From contig NZ_AYSE01000001.1 in the NCBI RefSeq assembly GCF_000504165.1, forward strand, positions 558,001-622,000: a stretch of DNA of 64,000 nucleotides. Reading direction: 5' to 3'. Below, piece by piece: positions 53,514 through 63,207 of the stretch. The notes beneath the pieces are model-generated. The model searched no databases. It was not told the origin of the DNA and saw only the letters and a program-made list of their open reading frames with translations. Source of the DNA: Bacillus sp. FJAT-14578. GTDB lineage: Bacteria > Bacillota > Bacilli > Bacillales > Bacillaceae_H. The translations under genes were made by a program, and so were the position numbers. Positions within the stretch are counted from its first letter, which is position 1; every line of letters begins with the position of its first letter.

Positions 53514-54284
53514 TTACTCTTGTTTTCCAACATTCGCAATAAATTCTGATAATGTTTTTAACTCTTCATCCGTTCCTTTGAAGATACCGGCCGGCATGTT
53601 GCCTTGACCATTTTTCGCCACATTGGCGATTTCTTCCGGTGAAAGCTCAACTTCCGTTAAAGCCGGTGCTGCCGGACCTCCTTGAAGGTTTTCACCATGA
53701 CACGTTAAGCATGTTTGCTTTTCCATGATTTTGTAGCCATCAGCTTCTTTATCAATTGCTACTTCTTTCACGATTTTCCCTTGGGCTTTTGCTGCTTCCC
53801 AGTCATGGTTGACAACAGACTCCCAAGTTAAGTAGAAAATAGAAGCGATTGCCAAAAGCATGAATCCTGTCGCAAGCGGGCGCTTGGAAGGACGGCGTTC
53901 AGGACCACGGTCAATGAACGGAGCCAACAGCAATGCACCAAACGCGATACCAGGCATGATGAATGCGCCGATTACGTTATATGGACCAGATGCATATGAA
54001 TATTTTAATAGTTGGTACAAGAATAAGAAATACCAGTCTGGTAATGGAATATATCCTGTATCAGTAGGATCAGCGATACGCTCCAGCGGTGATGGATGGG
54101 CTACTGTCAAACATAAGTAGCCGACTAAGAATACTGCACCCACCATCCATTCTTTCAACAAGAAGTTCGGCCAGAAAGCTTCTGTCTTCCCTGGATATTC
54201 AGAGTAATCTTTCGGAATATTCGGTTTTCTTTCCACTGGCACACGCGAATCTCCGACAAATTTCATCCCTTTGCCACGATGCAT
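53514..54284 (-). CDS. qcrC: QcrC, menaquinol-cytochrome c reductase cytochrome b/c subunit
   Basis: Part of the bc complex III. The 256-residue protein fuses a subunit-IV-like membrane part (three segments, about 43-60, 104-122, 138-155; PLPDWYFLFLYQLLKY) with a C-terminal cytochrome c domain carrying the haem motif CLTCH (C192, C195, H196) and the axial-ligand region GNMPAG. The starting MHRGKGMKFVGDSR is the Bacillus consensus. Third gene of qcrABC. Confidence 0.97.
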   Translation of the reverse strand: MHRGKGMKFVGDSRVPVERKPNIPKDYSEYPGKTEAFWPNFLLKEWMVGAVFLVGYLCLTVAHPSPLERIADPTDTGYIPLPDWYFLFLYQLLKYSYASGPYNVIGAFIMPGIAFGALLLAPFIDRGPERRPSKRPLATGFMLLAIASIFYLTWESVVNHDWEAAKAQGKIVKEVAIDKEADGYKIMEKQTCLTCHGENLQGGPAAPALTEVELSPEEIANVAKNGQGNMPAGIFKGTDEELKTLSEFIANVGKQE

Positions 54285-54351
54285 TCCTCTTCCCCCTCCT
54301 TTTGTTGTAGAGTATTACGGCCTTCATTGCCTATTTTAGAACAACTCCATT

Positions 54352-55026
54352 TTATAGCGGACCAGAAATACCTTGCTTACGAATCATTAAAAAGTGTGCT
54401 CCCATTAAACCAAGCAGCGCGCCCGGCAAGAAGAAGACATGGATCGCAAAGAAACGAGTCAATGTTTGCGCACCAACGATTTCCGGATGACCCGCTAACA
54501 ACGTTTTTACTTGCACACCAATCAATGGTGTAGCTTCTGCGATTTGCAAACCTACTTTTGTCGCGAATAACGCTTTCATATCCCAAGGTAAAAGATACCC
54601 AGTGAAACCTAAACCTAGCATAACGAAGAAAATAAGAACACCGACTACCCAGTTTAACTCACGAGGTTTTTTATATGCACCTTGGAAAAACACGCGAAGT
54701 GTATGTAGAAACATCATAACGATAACTAAACTCGCTCCCCAGTGATGCATGCCGCGTACAATTTGTCCGAAAGCGACTTCATTTTGAAGGTAATAAACAG
54801 ATTCCCAGGCATTTTTAATATCAGGCACATAATACATCGTTAAAAACATACCCGATAAAATCTGAATGACTGTTACGAAAAACGTTAAACCGCCGAAACA
54901 GTAAACAAATGCCGAAAAATGGTGAGCCGGGTTCACGTGTTCAGGCACTTCATGGTCAGCAATATCGCGCCATAAAGGCGTAATATCCAGACGCTCGTCC
55001 ACCCAGTCATAAATTTTATTTAACAT
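54352..55026 (-). CDS. qcrB: QcrB, menaquinol-cytochrome c reductase cytochrome b subunit
   Basis: The 224-residue b6-type cytochrome has four membrane helices. Haem-ligand histidines occur in RGMHHWGASLVIVMMFLH and RFFAIHVFFLPGALLGLMGAHFLMIRK. It passes electrons from menaquinol to the Rieske centre and haem c. ATG four bases after the qcrA stop, with GGAGGGG upstream; strongly coupled. Confidence 0.97.
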   Translation of the reverse strand: MLNKIYDWVDERLDITPLWRDIADHEVPEHVNPAHHFSAFVYCFGGLTFFVTVIQILSGMFLTMYYVPDIKNAWESVYYLQNEVAFGQIVRGMHHWGASLVIVMMFLHTLRVFFQGAYKKPRELNWVVGVLIFFVMLGLGFTGYLLPWDMKALFATKVGLQIAEATPLIGVQVKTLLAGHPEIVGAQTLTRFFAIHVFFLPGALLGLMGAHFLMIRKQGISGPL

Positions 55027-55030
55027 GTGA

Positions 55031-55540
55031 TTACGCCCCTCCTTTTGGCTTCGCTTTGCCTAAATATAAAGTACCATCTTTTACTTTCTGTACATAAACA
55101 TCAAGTGGTGAAATCGGCGGCGTGCCCGGCACGTTTTTACCGTTCTTTTCGTAAAGACCGCCATGACAAGGACAGTAAAAATGATTTGGTTTAGCCTTGT
55201 CGCCATTCCAGTTCACCGTACAGCCAAGATGCTTACATACGGGCGATAATGCAACAATTTCCCCTTTGTCATCCTTGTAAACCCAGGCAGATCTCGGTTC
55301 CTCTGACTCGTACCAAGCATCAACCTGATCGACTTTAAAGTCGAAGCGTTGTGGTTCATTTGTGATGTCTTTGACTTGTGTAACCGCAACCAAATCTTGT
55401 TCTGCTGTTGGGCGTAACACAGGGTCTAAGGCAAAACGAACCATCGGCATTAGCATCCCTGCAGCCATGAATCCACCAACACCAGTTAGGGTATAGTTCA
55501 AAAATTGTCTTCTTGATACCCGATGTTTTTTCTCGCTCAT
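55031..55540 (-). CDS. qcrA: QcrA, Rieske iron-sulfur subunit of menaquinol-cytochrome c reductase
   Basis: The 169-residue protein has a twin-arginine-type N-terminus (SRRQFLNYTL) with a membrane helix (about 15-35) and the 2Fe-2S Rieske motifs CKHLGC and CPCHGG. It takes an electron from menaquinol. The ATG at 55540 has a GGGGGG site; the frame is open 11 codons upstream. First gene of qcrABC, behind a SigA-type promoter. Confidence 0.97.
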   Translation of the reverse strand: MSEKKHRVSRRQFLNYTLTGVGGFMAAGMLMPMVRFALDPVLRPTAEQDLVAVTQVKDITNEPQRFDFKVDQVDAWYESEEPRSAWVYKDDKGEIVALSPVCKHLGCTVNWNGDKAKPNHFYCPCHGGLYEKNGKNVPGTPPISPLDVYVQKVKDGTLYLGKAKPKGGA

Positions 55541-55611
55541 GCTTTTCCCCCCTCTATCAAAAGTTGAGTCCATCTGGACACACCATGAACATATAAAACT
55601 AGGACATTCTC

Positions 55612-55640
55612 ATGATATATCAATATTTAATCAAGGTCAA
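55612..55640 (-). promoter_or_regulatory. SigA-type promoter of qcrABC
   Basis: Minus strand TTGACC (55635-55640), 17-base spacer, TATCAT (55612-55617). Confidence 0.65.
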
Positions 55641-55740
55641 TACGGTCATTTGGTTTAAACTTGGCAAACATGTGTATTTTTCTATTTTTATCATTTTTTT
55701 ACATTTATTCATATGAAAGTATTTACATTTTCCTAATATT

Positions 55741-56199
55741 TTACACTTGCCATTTTTCAATGAATACAGGAATAAGCTGCTTCACTTGCTCTTGAACGAT
55801 TTGCCGTTTATATTCATCATCCAAATTTTCCAGCGGAAGGGCAGGCAGCCATAACAGCGTGCTTTGCAGTTCCTCTTCTACTTTTCTCCACTCACTATCG
55901 CTTGTCATGAGAAAAACATGAGTGAACCCCTGCTCGCGCAAATGACCCGTCCATTTGGCAACTTCATTTTTATAGTCTTGTACATCCTTGCTTTGTAAAT
56001 AAGCGAAAGGGGGAAGCAGCATGAGCCTTCCTTTGAATTGACGCTCCATCTCCCCGGTAAGAGCGGAAATATACTCGGCCATTGCAGCGGCTGTTTTGAC
56101 ATTCTCTTTAAAATTAAGAGGAATCATCGGAATCAAAGCCGTGTCGACATAATCTCTTTCCTTTAAAAACATATCCACATCTTTCGTCATCCACTTCAT
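55741..56199 (-). CDS. ypiF: YpiF, DUF2487 protein
   Basis: A 152-residue cytosolic protein with KWMTKDVDMFLKERDYVDTALIPMIP at the start and FTHVFLMTSDSEW in the middle, matching the YpiF/DUF2487 family found upstream of qcrA in Bacillus. Function unknown. I use the ATG at 56199, which has GAGGTGG five bases upstream; a GTG at 56208 is the longer alternative. Confidence 0.87.
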   Translation of the reverse strand: MKWMTKDVDMFLKERDYVDTALIPMIPLNFKENVKTAAAMAEYISALTGEMERQFKGRLMLLPPFAYLQSKDVQDYKNEVAKWTGHLREQGFTHVFLMTSDSEWRKVEEELQSTLLWLPALPLENLDDEYKRQIVQEQVKQLIPVFIEKWQV

Positions 56200-56288
56200 A
56201 TGCGCCACCTCATTTTAAATTGTACGTATGTACCATACCACAAATTTCTTCCAAAAAGAAGGAGAGACCCCTTCAGGCCTCTCCTTGA

Positions 56289-56837
56289 TCATGACATATG
56301 ATAATGTTTATTCAAATAATCTGTCAGCCGCTTAAATTCTTCCTCATCATGATTATCCAGGGCCTCATCAATAAGTTCCATGATTTTGGAGCGTTGAAAA
56401 GAAAGGATGGATTCCTCGAGCACCTTTTCTGCCAATACACGGTCTTTCTCGTTTGTCTGCATATTTTTAGGCATATACGGGTTCTCTTCCAGTACCGCTA
56501 CATATTGAGGAGATAAATAAGAAGATCGGAAATTCAACTGAATGTAAATATCCTCATCTCTGTTTAAGCGGATGTCATGAAAAGATTTCTCTGCATCGGT
56601 TGTCATGATGTTTTCCTTGTAAAAACGAAACGGCGGGTCGTCTACACAATGCGTAGACATAATCATTCCTCTTGGACAAAATTGCGCTTGCTCAACGAAA
56701 TGCACTTTTTTCATCAGTTGGTCATGACTCATTAAATAGTTTAAAATCCATACACATTCACGACGCTTCAATTGATAATTCGTTAAAAACCAGCGAACAA
56801 ATTCTTTTTTCTCGTTGACAGAAACAGGGGTGGCCAT
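56289..56837 (-). CDS. reoY: ReoY (YpiB), UPF0302 proteolytic degradation factor
   Basis: The 182-residue protein matches the YpiB/UPF0302 family: [23 protein letters not shown] and [11 protein letters not shown]. In Listeria and B. subtilis ReoY works with ReoM and ClpCP in the regulated degradation of MurA, which links it to peptidoglycan precursor supply; that role is family knowledge. C-terminal helical tail with a binding-type [15 protein letters not shown] with GGAGGG upstream; follows ypiA. Confidence 0.9.
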   Translation of the reverse strand: MATPVSVNEKKEFVRWFLTNYQLKRRECVWILNYLMSHDQLMKKVHFVEQAQFCPRGMIMSTHCVDDPPFRFYKENIMTTDAEKSFHDIRLNRDEDIYIQLNFRSSYLSPQYVAVLEENPYMPKNMQTNEKDRVLAEKVLEESILSFQRSKIMELIDEALDNHDEEEFKRLTDYLNKHYHMS

Positions 56838-56919
56838 CTCTACTTCCCTCCTCTGTTTTTTAATATCTTTTAAAAATACATATTCAACATACGTGAAAAG
56901 AAATCCTTTGAACTATTGT

Positions 56920-58179
56920 TTATTCTTCTAATTGAAAAAGTATGTCTTGAATTTCCGTTGAAGTAGGATCCATTTCCAACAACTTCTTGAATAATTCTTT
57001 TGCCTTCCCGCGCTGACCTTCTTCTAACAAGAAGTAACCATAATCCTCCAAAAAGTCGTATTGATCTTTAAATAAATTATATGCTGTTTCATAGTGTTTT
57101 AATGCATCTTCGTATTGCTCTGTTTGTTGATATGCTTTAGCCAAATCCCAGTCAAAATGAGGATCATATTCATTATAGCTCATAGACGTTTGAATATTAT
57201 CAATAACATCCTCGTATCTTTCCTGACTGAAGAATAACTTGGACAATGTCAAAATTGCCTCAATATAACCTGGATCAAGGGCAATGGCTTGTTTAAAGGC
57301 TTCTTCTGCTTCCTCTTCTTTGCCAAGCTTTAACGCCATTTTCCCTTTATACATGAACAGTTCTTTATTAAAATCATCTTGGGAAATCCCTTCTGTAACC
57401 GTTTCATACGCTTCTTGAAGCCTTTCTTCATGTTCATAGGATTTGGCAAGATGAAGATAAAGAGAATGGTATTCCGGATCTATTGTTTTCAGCTCATTGA
57501 ATTTTTCAATGGCAGTTTGGTAATACCCCGCCTGCAATGCGGCAAACGCATACTCAAACAACGTATTGATTTCCACTTTATTCTTTAATGCTCGATCAAA
57601 ATGAGGCATGGACTCCTCAAATTCTCCCAACCCGCATAGGCATTCCGCTAAACGTTGATGCAAGTCTACTCCATTAAACGATGGTTCACCTTTTTTAAGT
57701 AATAATTCATAATAGGGGACCGCCTTGTTGAATTGGCCGATGCTGGAATAAAATTCCGCCAATCCGAAATCGATCACAAGCTCTTCCGGCAGGCGTTTTT
57801 TCGCTTCAAGAAGCTTGCTTTCACTTACTTCATTCAATCCCTGCATTTGGTATAAATCCGCCAGCAGCAATAAAGACTGCACATAAATCGGATCATCGCT
57901 CTCAATATCATTTAAAAGCTCGATCGCTTTCTCTTCATCATCTTGATCAATTAAAATTTCTGCCTTTAAAACGAGCAGTTCCCCTTCTAACGGGAAGAAT
58001 TCCAATAGTTCATCGATGACTGCCAATGCATCATTGACGAGCCCCCAACCGTATAGTTTTTCAGCAATCAAAAACTTTTCTTCGGGGGAAGCCAGCCTTT
58101 TTGCTTGATGAAGGAGTTCAAGCCCTTTTTCCACTTCATTGTTTTCAATATAAGAAATTGCTTTTTCTAATTCCGTCAT
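56920..58179 (-). CDS. ypiA: YpiA, tetratricopeptide-repeat protein
   Basis: A 419-residue cytosolic protein made of about ten TPR units (for example AEEAFKQAIALDPGYIEAIL near the middle and ALKHYETAYNLFKDQY near the end). TPRs mediate protein contacts; the partner is not known. In B. subtilis it lies between aroE (aroA) and ypiB, as here. Starts at ATG 58179 or at the adjacent ATG 58182, both behind GGGAG. Downstream neighbour ypiB may be its functional partner. Confidence 0.9.
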   Translation of the reverse strand: MTELEKAISYIENNEVEKGLELLHQAKRLASPEEKFLIAEKLYGWGLVNDALAVIDELLEFFPLEGELLVLKAEILIDQDDEEKAIELLNDIESDDPIYVQSLLLLADLYQMQGLNEVSESKLLEAKKRLPEELVIDFGLAEFYSSIGQFNKAVPYYELLLKKGEPSFNGVDLHQRLAECLCGLGEFEESMPHFDRALKNKVEINTLFEYAFAALQAGYYQTAIEKFNELKTIDPEYHSLYLHLAKSYEHEERLQEAYETVTEGISQDDFNKELFMYKGKMALKLGKEEEAEEAFKQAIALDPGYIEAILTLSKLFFSQERYEDVIDNIQTSMSYNEYDPHFDWDLAKAYQQTEQYEDALKHYETAYNLFKDQYDFLEDYGYFLLEEGQRGKAKELFKKLLEMDPTSTEIQDILFQLEE

Positions 58180-58202
58180 CATTCGGTCTCCCTTAACATG
58201 CG

Positions 58203-58405
58203 TGTTCAAAAAGGAGGACAAAAAGGACCGAGAAGTTCAAGGAAGCGCCTTCTCGAGCAACGGAGCGTATGCTTTTAATACGTGAGTAGCGGAGAGACAA
58301 GCTTATGAAGCCCGACTAAGAACCGCCACGTCCTGTGGCGAACGTCGGATCAGTACTTCCTGTACAAGTAAATTCGACCGTCATTTTTCCCGGACTTTTT
58401 GAACA
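58203..58405. repeat. Interspersed repeat, family A copy 5
   Basis: Perfect 11-bp terminal inverted repeat TGTTCAAAAAG / CTTTTTGAACA. The fullest copy: it contains CCGACTAAGAACCGCCACG and CTTCCTGTACAAGTAAATTCG, matching the copy at 7451 in reverse. Its left end overlaps the extended frame upstream of ypiA. Confidence 0.87.
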
Positions 58406-58583
58406 ACCTCTTAACGCAAAACATTTTCGTTCCCTAAATAAAAGATATGTTTATGATAAAGGACAAACTTCATTTATTCAACTATCTAACCCCGCGTAAA
58501 TCATTGGACATAAATAAAAAACGGTCCATGTCCCATGATTTACACATAAGTCTTGAATAAACTATAAAAATAATTTTTTAATG
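58406..58583. other. Gap between aroA terminators and repeat
   Basis: AT-rich sequence without a gene. No promoter could be assigned with confidence for ypiA, which may be read from the aromatic supraoperon or from its own promoter here. Confidence 0.4.
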
Positions 58584-58685
58584 AAAGACCCCGTCACGAA
58601 TCCTTGATTTTACCGGATCTTCATGACGGGGTCTTTCAGGGAGGATGCCTCAACAGGGTAAAAAGCACCCTGTTGAGGCATCCTC
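58584..58685 (-). terminator. Tandem hairpins after aroA
   Basis: First hairpin: perfect 19-bp stem (58641-58659 with 58667-58685), four bases after the aroA stop. Second: AAAGACCCCGTCA/TGACGGGGTCTTT (58584-58636), a near twin of the hairpin at 36548-36603. The second is followed on the minus strand by CATTAAAAAATTATTTT. Confidence 0.75.
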
Positions 58686-58689
58686 TAGG

Positions 58690-59988
58690 TTATTTTTTTG
58701 TGGTTAGATTTCCCATATGTTCAAAAAATGACGGATACGACACTGCAATGGCTTGATCGTTTTGCAGGGACATGTCCCCTTCAGCAATACAAGCTGCAAC
58801 GGCCAGCATCATTCCGATGCGATGATCGCCATGACTATGTACGACAGCCCCTTGCAAAGATGTTTTCCCTTCAATAATCATCCCATCCTCAGTCGGAGTA
58901 ATAAGGGCGCCCATCTTTTTCAATTCGGTCGCAACTGTATCAATCCGGTTTGTTTCTTTTACTTTCAACTCCACGGCATCCTTAATAATGGTTTTTCCTT
59001 CTGCTTGAGTCGCCAGCAGGGCGATAACCGGAATTTCGTCAATTAAGCGCGGGATAATGTCACCGCTGATTTCAATTCCTTTCAACTGGGAGGTTGAAAT
59101 CACTAAGTCACCGACAGGTTCGCCGTTTCTTACTTGTTCATTTTTGATTTCCAAATTCGCACCCATCTGAATCAATACATCGATAATACCTGTACGTGTC
59201 GGATTAAGCCCCACATTTTTCAGCTCGATACGGCTATTAGGAACAATAGCCCCTGCTACTAGAAAAAAGGCGGCCGAGGAAATATCACCCGGGACATGAA
59301 TGGTTGCCGCTTTAAGCTGTTGCCCGCCTTCGATGGAGACCGTGTTGCCATCTACGTCTACTTGAACCCCAAAAGCCTGAAGCATGCGTTCTGTATGATC
59401 ACGGGACTTCTCCGGCTCCGTCACAGTCGTTTTTCCTTCCGCACTCAATCCAGCTAACAAAATGGCGGATTTAACTTGTGCGCTTGCCACCGGAGAATGA
59501 TAATGGATTCCCTTTAACGCCCCGCCTCTAGTAGAAAGAGGCGTATACTTTCCATCCTGTCGCCCATCAATTTTCGCTCCCATTGAACGCAACGGCACCG
59601 TCACGCGTCCCATAGGTCTCTTTGCAATGGAATCATCCCCAATTAAGCACGTATGAAACGGGATCCCTGATAAAATCCCTAATATCAGTCTTGTCGTTGT
59701 CCCGGAATTACCGACATTTAAAATCTCAGAAGGTTCTTCCAGTCCGCTTATGCCCTTTCCTTCAACTTCAACATACTCCCCTTTTTGCACGATGGAAACG
59801 CCCATTTTTTGAAAACAATCAATCGTACTTAAACAATCTTCACCAGGAAGAAAATTATGAATTGTGGTTTTTCCGTCTGCAATGGCACCGAACATGACTG
59901 CACGATGGGATACAGATTTGTCTCCCGGAACGGCAATCTCTCCTTGAAGTCCATTAATATTTGTAAGCAATGTGCGTTGCTGCATCAT
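58690..59988 (-). CDS. aroA: 5-enolpyruvylshikimate-3-phosphate synthase
   Basis: Penultimate common step of the shikimate pathway: PEP plus shikimate-3-phosphate to EPSP. The 432-residue protein (B. subtilis aroE) has [30 protein letters not shown], the [10 protein letters not shown] loop, [13 protein letters not shown] and [12 protein letters not shown] at 59988 with AAAGGATGGTG. Part of the hisC-tyrA-aroA end of the aromatic supraoperon. Confidence 0.96.
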   Translation of the reverse strand: MMQQRTLLTNINGLQGEIAVPGDKSVSHRAVMFGAIADGKTTIHNFLPGEDCLSTIDCFQKMGVSIVQKGEYVEVEGKGISGLEEPSEILNVGNSGTTTRLILGILSGIPFHTCLIGDDSIAKRPMGRVTVPLRSMGAKIDGRQDGKYTPLSTRGGALKGIHYHSPVASAQVKSAILLAGLSAEGKTTVTEPEKSRDHTERMLQAFGVQVDVDGNTVSIEGGQQLKAATIHVPGDISSAAFFLVAGAIVPNSRIELKNVGLNPTRTGIIDVLIQMGANLEIKNEQVRNGEPVGDLVISTSQLKGIEISGDIIPRLIDEIPVIALLATQAEGKTIIKDAVELKVKETNRIDTVATELKKMGALITPTEDGMIIEGKTSLQGAVVHSHGDHRIGMMLAVAACIAEGDMSLQNDQAIAVSYPSFFEHMGNLTTKK

Positions 59989-60059
59989 TAAACACCATCC
60001 TTTAGTCAAACATTCTTTGTTTTTCTTACTCTATCTTCCCATTTATTCGACTATGTCAA

Positions 60060-61163
60060 TCAAAATGGAAGAAACGTTTCATAGGAATGAAGTTCCAAAC
60101 ATGTCTTCGCTTTTTTGCGATCCTCTTCGGTTTGAAAGCTTAAGCGCAAGACCCCATAAATATCTTCTCTCGTTTCAAGAATCCGAATATTCGTAATACT
60201 AATCTCTTCTTCCGCAAGATGTCTTGTCACCTCAGAGATAATACCAGGATAATCCGGAACGTCAACATACAAATCGTAAAAAGATGGGATGGCACCTTTC
60301 GTTTTTACCGGAAGGCCGTCACGAAACTGCTTTGCTTTGGAAAAATACTCAAAAATCCGTTCTTCATCCCCTTTTTCAATCATAGCACGAACATCGTGCA
60401 TTTCCTCTAGCCATTGTTCAAGCATTGAAAGCAGCGCCTCTTTATTATGAAGCAATATGTCCCTCCACATAGCAGGACTGCTTGAAGCAATCCGGGTAAT
60501 ATCCCTAAATCCTCCCGCTGCAAGTTTCGTGACCAATTCATATTGCTGCTGGTACTTTTCAGTTTGGTGAACAAGGCTTGCTGCAATGATATGAGGAAAA
60601 TGGCTAATCACTCCTGCAATCTGATCATGCTCTGCAGCTGACAGCACGATAAAGTGAGCCTTTGTTCCTTTTAATAAAGAAGTGAATAGACTCATATCTT
60701 CGGTTGACACACCGGACGAGGGAGTCAAAATATAAAACGCATTCTCAAATAAGCGGGCTTTGGCTGCTGTTACCCCGCTTTTATGGGATCCAGCCATCGG
60801 ATGCCCCCCGATGAAGCGAATTCCCTTTTTGGCTAGCAATTCACCCTTTTCAACAATTTGTTTCTTCGTACTGCCCACATCTGTCACAATGACTCCATGC
60901 TTCAACGGCAAAGATTCCAACTCACTGAGGATATGCTCAGCCTGTGTAACGGGAATAGCAATAATGATAAAATCCGCACTCTTTACGCCTTCCTCCAGGG
61001 AGAGCGGTGTGGCATCCACCACTTTGAGTGATTTTGCCAGCTTCATCTGTTCTTCGCTGACATCATACCCCACGATTGTCGTCTCTGGATGCTCCGCTTT
61101 AATAGCAAGTGCGAGTGAGCCTCCTATTAAACCTAAGCCAATGACAAAAACAGTCTTTTCCAT
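60060..61163 (-). CDS. tyrA: Prephenate dehydrogenase with C-terminal ACT domain
   Basis: NAD-dependent oxidative decarboxylation of prephenate to 4-hydroxyphenylpyruvate (tyrosine pathway). The 367-residue protein has the Rossmann motif VIGLGLIGGSLALAI, the catalytic region FIGGHPMAGSHKSGV, VISHFPHIIAASL, and an ACT domain (about 295-365; DLYVDVPDYPGIISEVT) that may bind aromatic amino acids. Followed by aroA after 71 bases. Confidence 0.96.
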   Translation of the reverse strand: MEKTVFVIGLGLIGGSLALAIKAEHPETTIVGYDVSEEQMKLAKSLKVVDATPLSLEEGVKSADFIIIAIPVTQAEHILSELESLPLKHGVIVTDVGSTKKQIVEKGELLAKKGIRFIGGHPMAGSHKSGVTAAKARLFENAFYILTPSSGVSTEDMSLFTSLLKGTKAHFIVLSAAEHDQIAGVISHFPHIIAASLVHQTEKYQQQYELVTKLAAGGFRDITRIASSSPAMWRDILLHNKEALLSMLEQWLEEMHDVRAMIEKGDEERIFEYFSKAKQFRDGLPVKTKGAIPSFYDLYVDVPDYPGIISEVTRHLAEEEISITNIRILETREDIYGVLRLSFQTEEDRKKAKTCLELHSYETFLPF

Positions 61164-61215
61164 GCTGGCACCTCATATTTTAAACAGCTTATTCTTTATA
61201 AGAAAAATAGGAAAC

Positions 61216-61257
61216 GGGGGTGGTCCAAAAGAAAGTCTTTCTCTTTTGATCCACCCC
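61216..61257 (-). other. Hairpin between hisC and tyrA
   Basis: GGGGGTGGTCCAAAAGA pairs with TCTTTTGATCCACCCC (two mismatches), loop of about nine bases. It lies inside a predicted operon and lacks a good T run, so read-through, processing or mRNA stability are all possible. Confidence 0.5.
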
Positions 61258-61300
61258 TGCAGAACGGGCGTCTATCAGTCCCCATAACCTCACATATTCG

Positions 61301-62383
61301 TTATTGAACGAACTGCTCCAGCAATGAAATAATTTTTTCGTTTTGCTGCTTTGAACCAACTGTAATCCGGACAGAGGTCGGAAATCCAAGAGCATTTCCC
61401 GAACGGACAATAATGCCTCTTTCCAGTAAATATTGGAATACCTCGTCTCCTTGACGGCCAAAATCAATTAAAATGAAATTAGTTTCAGACGGATAGCAGT
61501 GCAATTGATGCTGCTCACAAAAATCATAAAACTGTTTCAGTCCTTCATTATTTAACTGCTTGCAATGCTCAATAAAAGATTGGTCTTCTAAAGCGGCATA
61601 TGCAGCAGCCTGTGCCATTCTGCTTGTATTAAACGGCTCTCTTGCCGGTTCAATTCTTTGTAACAACTCTTCATTGGCAATACCGTATCCGATACGAAGC
61701 GAAGCTAAACCGTACGCTTTTGAGAAAGTACGTAAAATCATTAAGTTCGGATATTTTTGCAATAAAGGCGTACTTTCCGGAAAATCGGCAGCACTCACAT
61801 ATTCATAATACGCTTCATCCAGAACAACCAAAACGGAATCTGGTACAGCGTTCAGGAATGGAATCAGTGTCTCTTCATTTACATATGTACCAGTCGGGTT
61901 GTTTGGCGTACATACCCATACGATACGTGTTTGCTCATCAATCGCTTCAAGCATTGCGTTTAAATCATGATCGCCTTCAACGAGCGGTATTTCACGTATT
62001 TCCGCTCCTTCAATCACTGCATTATGGCGATATTGAGGAAACGTAGGCGCAGCCATTACCGTATTCGTATCAGGAGATAGAAGGGCACGGCAAAGAACTT
62101 GAATGACTTCATCCGATCCATTACCAAAAATCAATTGTTTTTCATTTACATTGAGATGTTTCGCAAGTTTTTCACGCAAGGCGGCTGCATAACCATCTGG
62201 ATATAGAGCCATGTTTTCCAGCTCTGCTTCAATGGCAGCCTTCACATTCGGTGAACAGCCGTGCGGGTTCTCATTAGACGCTAACTTAATGATTTCCTGC
62301 AAACCATACTCTTTTTTTACTTCTTCAATTGGCTTTCCCGGCTTGTACGGGGATAATGTTAATAATTGTTCTTTTACCTTCAA
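61301..62383 (-). CDS. hisC: Histidinol-phosphate aminotransferase
   Basis: PLP aminotransferase of histidine synthesis; in Bacillus it is also used for tyrosine and phenylalanine, explaining its place between trpA and tyrA. The 360-residue class I/II aminotransferase has [19 protein letters not shown], the PLP-lysine segment [16 protein letters not shown] and [11 protein letters not shown]. The TTG at 62383 has GAGGTG eight bases upstream; an ATG at 62401 has none. Starts six bases after the trpA stop. Confidence 0.94.
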   Translation of the reverse strand: MKVKEQLLTLSPYKPGKPIEEVKKEYGLQEIIKLASNENPHGCSPNVKAAIEAELENMALYPDGYAAALREKLAKHLNVNEKQLIFGNGSDEVIQVLCRALLSPDTNTVMAAPTFPQYRHNAVIEGAEIREIPLVEGDHDLNAMLEAIDEQTRIVWVCTPNNPTGTYVNEETLIPFLNAVPDSVLVVLDEAYYEYVSAADFPESTPLLQKYPNLMILRTFSKAYGLASLRIGYGIANEELLQRIEPAREPFNTSRMAQAAAYAALEDQSFIEHCKQLNNEGLKQFYDFCEQHQLHCYPSETNFILIDFGRQGDEVFQYLLERGIIVRSGNALGFPTSVRITVGSKQQNEKIISLLEQFVQ

Positions 62384-62388
62384 CCTTG

Positions 62389-63207
62389 TCACACCTCGCA
62401 TGTTATAATAGGCGAAACGATGGAAGATACATATTCTTCGAAATCTTGAAGTGCTTGCTGTCTCGTCTCCTGATTGAGAAGGGCTGTTTCTAAATCAGCA
62501 ATCTTATTCACGATTGCACTCCCAATCACGATGCCGTCGCATTCACCCTTGAGCAATTCTACTTGGTCCGATGCTGAAATGCCAAATCCAACCGCTATTG
62601 GAATATTGGCTGCAGATTTAACTTCTTGAAGAAAATCGGAGATTCCTTCAGGCAGCTCTGATCTCATGCCTGTCACACCTAAAGAAGAGACACAATACAA
62701 AAAACCCTCTGCACTTTTCGCAATTTTGCGAATACGATCTTTAGATGTAGGAGCCACCATGGATATGTATGCAACCCCAAATTGATGAGCGAGTCGGCGG
62801 ATTTCTTCACTTTCTTCATACGGCAAGTCCGGAATAAGCACTCCATCTATTTCATTCTCTTGCAGTAAAGTGAAAAAGCGTTCTAGTCCTAATTGTAACA
62901 CAGGATTAAAATAGGTAAAGAGGATGACTGGAATTTGCAATCCTTTTTTTCGCATTTCGGGTACAAGCTGTATCGCCTTCTTAATTGACATCCCATTATT
63001 TAACGCTCGTTTCGATGCTTCTTGTATGACCGGTCCGTCTGCAAGAGGATCGGAATAAGGGACTCCCAACTCCAGTACCGAAGCTCCCGCTTTTTGCAAT
63101 GTAACCGCCAAGTCTATGGTAACCTCCGGATGCGGGTCGCCCGCTGTAATGAATGGAATAAATAAATTATTTTGCTGCGGTAAGCGCTTCTGAAATGTCG
63201 TTGTCAT
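62389..63207 (-). CDS. trpA: Tryptophan synthase alpha subunit
   Basis: Cleaves indole-3-glycerol phosphate to indole and glyceraldehyde 3-phosphate. The 272-residue TIM barrel has [15 protein letters not shown], the catalytic glutamate in [30 protein letters not shown] and [13 protein letters not shown] at 63207 with GGGGGAG, 41 bases inside the 3' end of trpB, giving the usual coupled trpBA pair. Confidence 0.97.
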   Translation of the reverse strand: MTTTFQKRLPQQNNLFIPFITAGDPHPEVTIDLAVTLQKAGASVLELGVPYSDPLADGPVIQEASKRALNNGMSIKKAIQLVPEMRKKGLQIPVILFTYFNPVLQLGLERFFTLLQENEIDGVLIPDLPYEESEEIRRLAHQFGVAYISMVAPTSKDRIRKIAKSAEGFLYCVSSLGVTGMRSELPEGISDFLQEVKSAANIPIAVGFGISASDQVELLKGECDGIVIGSAIVNKIADLETALLNQETRQQALQDFEEYVSSIVSPIITCEV

